DNA of 64,000 nucleotides from Mactromeris polynyma. Its lineage: Eukaryota; Mollusca; Bivalvia; Venerida; Mactridae. The DNA is taken from contig JASFXZ010000091.1 of assembly GCA_032209605.1 (NCBI GenBank), positions 310,001 to 374,000 on the forward strand, in the 5' to 3' direction. The notes under the pieces are model-generated. The model did no database searches. It was not told where the DNA came from and saw nothing but the letters and a program-made list of their open reading frames with translations. The stretch's first letter is position 1. Every line of letters begins with the position of its first letter. A program made the translations under genes and the position numbers. This document shows positions 60,401-64,000 of the stretch, in pieces.

Positions 60401-63400
60401 CCTTGCGCCCCTGTTCCCTTACGTATTTACCCTTGCACCTCCTCAAATACCTGATGTTTTATGGACCATTGTTTCCCGGAGGTTTGTATGGAGAGGCATT
60501 GTCTCAAGTATATGGCGTTCCCTGTAGCAACTTATTCTCTTTTACAGATACCTTTTGGTTTCATATTTGACCACTGCAGCAACAATTGTTGCAACATTTT
60601 GTCTAATACTTAGGACACAAGATTTATTTCATGAAACATATCCAAGGGTTTTGTGCAAAAGTATTGTAACTGTGCATGACCAAAACTGACTTACACTACA
60701 ATGGCACAAACCATTGATAATCTGCATGATTGACTTATTTATAGGACAAAGCGTTTCGTGAATGTGGCCTTTCCTGCGCTGTAGTCTTCCTCCTGTTTTA
60801 TTATAAAAATCAGATATCATCATGCACTCCAACAGTCATTAATTTGAAACATTTCAGATGTGGGATTTACTTTACATCTACTATTTCATGCTTAGGACTG
60901 TCATTTTGCATTTTCTACATTTTCATGACAGACAATGTATGTGAATGCAACAAAAATGTGTTTCACCTACCCCATTGCATATTTATCACGGCTTTCTTGA
61001 AAGCTTTTACTCACAAGAGGTATATCAAGGGTGTTAAGACACTAGACAAATGCTGGTTTCTGACTTGTGTGAGTTGAAAAAGGATCATCTTGAATTTATT
61101 ACTCTCTACAAGGATCTGATACTTAAGCACTCTTAAAGAAGTAAAAACTGATTTCTCTCTGTGAAGTAATTGGCAGACATGAAGTATTTTACTACCTCTA
61201 ACAATGAAGATCTTCACAGAAAGGGGAATAAATGTGCTAATAATTAAGATCTGTGAGAATTTGGGAATCTTTTGTTGTTCGATTCTTGTGAAACATTATT
61301 TTGATCTTTGAGTTGGCTGGGCAAGCAGGATTGTCTGAGAACTGTTTAGAGAACTTGAAACCATCAAATATTAAATATCAGAGTATCAGTCTTTTTTTAT
61401 TGGAAAAGGGTGGAGTTTTATATTATTATTTTACTGAGACTTTGTTTGGGACAGCATGAAAATGAGGGGTCTTGTAACAGTGGATAATGATCAATTAATT
61501 GATTATCATGGCCTTGTTAAGGCCTTGTGTGGCCTTGTTAAGGCCTTGTGTCCCCTTAAGAAAGTCGAATTGACATTTAGAAGTGATCTATCAACTGTCT
61601 GTCATCATTAACAAGCAGTCTGGTGCAAAATAAGTCAGGTGCTAACAACTTTTATAGTTTAAAAAGAATTCCTACACATGATCACTATGGAGTGTAGATG
61701 TACCATGTATATTTTCTAGGAATTGGTTCCCGTTTTGCAGAGTTAAGGGACTTAGTTTCCTCTAACAAGTCAATATTGCTGGGTATTTATCATTTATCCA
61801 TCAGTGATAGCTCAAAATTATTTAGAAATTGTTAGTCACTAGAACTTAATCAGTTAGTTAATGAAATTCATTTTTGTCTGTTAATGCCAGTTTCTCTAAT
61901 GAGCAGTATATGCATTCTAGTAATGCTTTTCATACAATTCTAAATCAGAATATGAAATGAATTTCATCTATTCAGATAATTGACAGCAACTGCAAGCAGT
62001 TTTCATACTGACATTACTCATTAATTGAGCGTATTTTAACTTTTAATGAACACAGAGTTTTTCGCTGTGAAGGCTTCTCAAGCAAGTTCTTAAATCCAGA
62101 GGTTTTGCTCAACTATTGTAACGATTATTTTGATGGGTACCAAACCCTCGGTATACTATGGGCTTTCAGATCTGGGCAAAGGTTTCCCATCCATCGATAG
62201 TAAAATTCCTGAAGAACATTTTGTAAAAAAAAGCCAAGGTTAATTTAACCCTATCTGTAAATATGCAAACTAGAAGCTGTGAGACTCATTGCGTGTCATT
62301 GTGACTGAATCCTTTTAGCATTTAGGTTTGAGGAAAAAAAGTGATTAATTTACGTGAAGTATTTTAACAGCTGTGTACGGATTGTAGATTTTTTTGCGGC
62401 ATTATTTAACGTTTTGTTCGAGTGTAAATGAGAAATAATTATAGACCTGAAAGTGTTGTTGAAGCTTCAAAATTGAATTCTAATCAGTACAATGCTGTTT
62501 GAATTGTAAATTACTGAATTAAACGAGAAACACATGCTTACCATGCAGAATGTGAAAACATTTGCCACTCGAAGATTAGAGGATCTAACTTAGATAATGA
62601 TGTTGAAATTTGGCATCTCGAATTGAATTGATATAAGAAATGTGTTTAATTGCAACTTTAATTGGCTTAGGTGTGGATTTTCTTTATGATTTTATGATGT
62701 TTGTATGTCTTGCCTGTTGCAGAAGGCAATTTTGGATACCTTCTGCTTTTATCCATCTAGTCATGAAACAATTCAAAAACACTTGAAAATTCCGTCTGCT
62801 GTGAACAATTGATCTGAAATGTTTTGAGTTATTTACCAGAAAAAAAAAATTAATCTTCAGGTCCTGAATAATGTGTTTTTGAGTTTGCCAAGAAACTGGT
62901 TCACACGTCATTGATTTTTTTGACACAGATATTATCGTCTTTGTTTTTTTGAAAAGCTTCCTGTAGTTTCATTTGCTAATTATTTGGCCTATCGCCTTTC
63001 ATAACAATTTTTCACCACAGTTCCACGTAACAGGCGTTTAATTAACTTCGTACAATGTTAACATTAAGTTGATTACTTATCACGGAAAATGAGACTTGCA
63101 CTTTTTTACTGCCAAATAAACTTGGCTGATGGTTTTAACAGATGTTTTGCCTCGCACCTTGTTTTTGAAAATTAATATACTTTTGACTTTATGCATTATT
63201 TTTTTCAAAAGATGAATGTTCTTGCCTGATAACTAAATTATAAAAGAACATTCAGTTTTAAATTTGTGACTTGAATTTTTTTTTAAATTGGATCTGTAAG
63301 ACTGGAAATTAGGTTCGGATGTGCTGTGATATATGAAGAATTTCTATAAATTGTGCTGTTTTTATGGGGCAATAAATGACTACCCCTATATTTCCATGTA

Positions 63401-64000
63401 ATAGCTTGTCTCTTAATTGCTTGATAAAAATATATGTTTATAATTTGTTGCACTGAACTAGAAACAAAAAAATATTTGCCTCCAGTTGGAAATGAAAATA
63501 TAAATTGCATCATTATATTTTATGGGACTAAAAAAGTTATTTCTGTGTCTATTTAGATGATAAGAAACATTGCTTGCATGATTGGATTGACAAAGATACT
63601 TTATTATGTTGATAAACAAACCTCTATTTATATTCATATTCTCTTTTATTGTCCCGGAATAGAGTATTTTTGTAATTTCATATAATTATTCTAATTTCAT
63701 ATTGCATCCATTATTAATGTTACTCATTCAAAACATCTTATCATAGCCAGCGATAAGTCTGTGTACAGATTGTGTATTGTATACTGAAAATATTAAATGT
63801 CAAAGTATTCATGAATGGTTTCTGTTGTATTGTACTTTATAGTTCAGTACATATATCTTTATATCCGGGCCCTGGGATTTTAACTTACTCAACACCGGGC
63901 ACTTGGTATTTGCACTCATATCTAGGAGAAGGAATAGACTACGACAATTTGAATACTACCGGTAAATCCCAAAGAGAGCTCGGCACTCGACAGTGTAATC
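57410..64000 (+). other. Robo intron after Ig4, running to the window edge
   Basis: At least 6.6 kb with no recognisable Ig5 or fibronectin exon on the plus strand. Landmarks are a perfect 21-bp tandem duplication (GGCCTTGTTAAGGCCTTGTGT twice) at 61510-61551, a slightly GC-richer patch at 60390-60530 and an unexplained open segment at the right edge (63830-64000). The rest is AT-rich and featureless. Confidence 0.65.
61510..61551. repeat. 21-bp perfect tandem duplication
   Basis: GGCCTTGTTAAGGCCTTGTG + T occurs twice in a row. The unit itself contains the 8-base GGCCTTGT twice, separated by TAA, so it may have grown by two rounds of slippage. Confidence 0.8.

Noticed and set aside
60231..60570. 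98-codon open frame in a GC-richer patch, tested as the missing Ig5 exon
   Set aside because: It has no Ig cysteine/tryptophan pattern in any plus-strand frame, and minus-strand frames contain stops. A decayed repeat or gene fragment is possible but cannot be identified.

Overview
This window is AT-rich, intron-rich metazoan DNA. Coding sequence is sparse, exons are short and separated by kilobase introns with GT/AG borders, and non-autonomous repeats are common. The repeat types (tRNA-headed SINEs, a 'loss-of-precision' CCAATAACTC-type repeat, CAGT..CCTCGTT terminal-inverted-repeat elements) together with a Roundabout receptor gene fit a lophotrochozoan, most likely a mollusc and plausibly a bivalve. 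That assignment is inference from repeat style, not proof.

The one gene I can support firmly is on the + strand: the 5' portion of a Roundabout (Robo) axon-guidance receptor. The initiator ATG is at 46270. It lies in an exon beginning at 46104 whose leader carries three short upstream ORFs. Seven coding exon segments (46270-46327, 47239-47607, 52261-52539, 53161-53299, 55990-56117, 56545-56669, 57250-57409) splice in frame into 419 complete codons. These encode a signal peptide followed by immunoglobulin domains 1 to 4. Ig1 and Ig2 each sit on one phase 1-1 exon, Ig3 is split by a phase-2 intron, and Ig4 by a phase-0 intron. The last donor is phase 1. The rest of the receptor (Ig5, fibronectin repeats, membrane span, cytoplasmic motifs) is not seen before 64000 and should lie beyond the right edge.

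The first 46 kb have no gene I can establish. They hold scattered SINE fragments (6335, 8696, 13118, 19001, 40922), several small terminal-inverted-repeat elements (3902, 21957, 24398, 27648, 32728, 43523), three tandem arrays (29 bp at 21855, 30 bp at 37331, about 20 bp at 43161) and long AT-rich stretches. One 78-bp segment (13403-13480) has good splice borders and a single open frame with a GPYFD motif reminiscent of the start of Dpr/Zig-8-type Ig domains; it is a candidate orphan exon. The Robo introns carry a 24-bp tandem array on a nearly G-free strand (49072-49494), an interspersed repeat (51905-52120) and a small hairpin element (56159-56248). I found no evidence of prokaryotic, viral or CRISPR-like content, and no clearly novel system.
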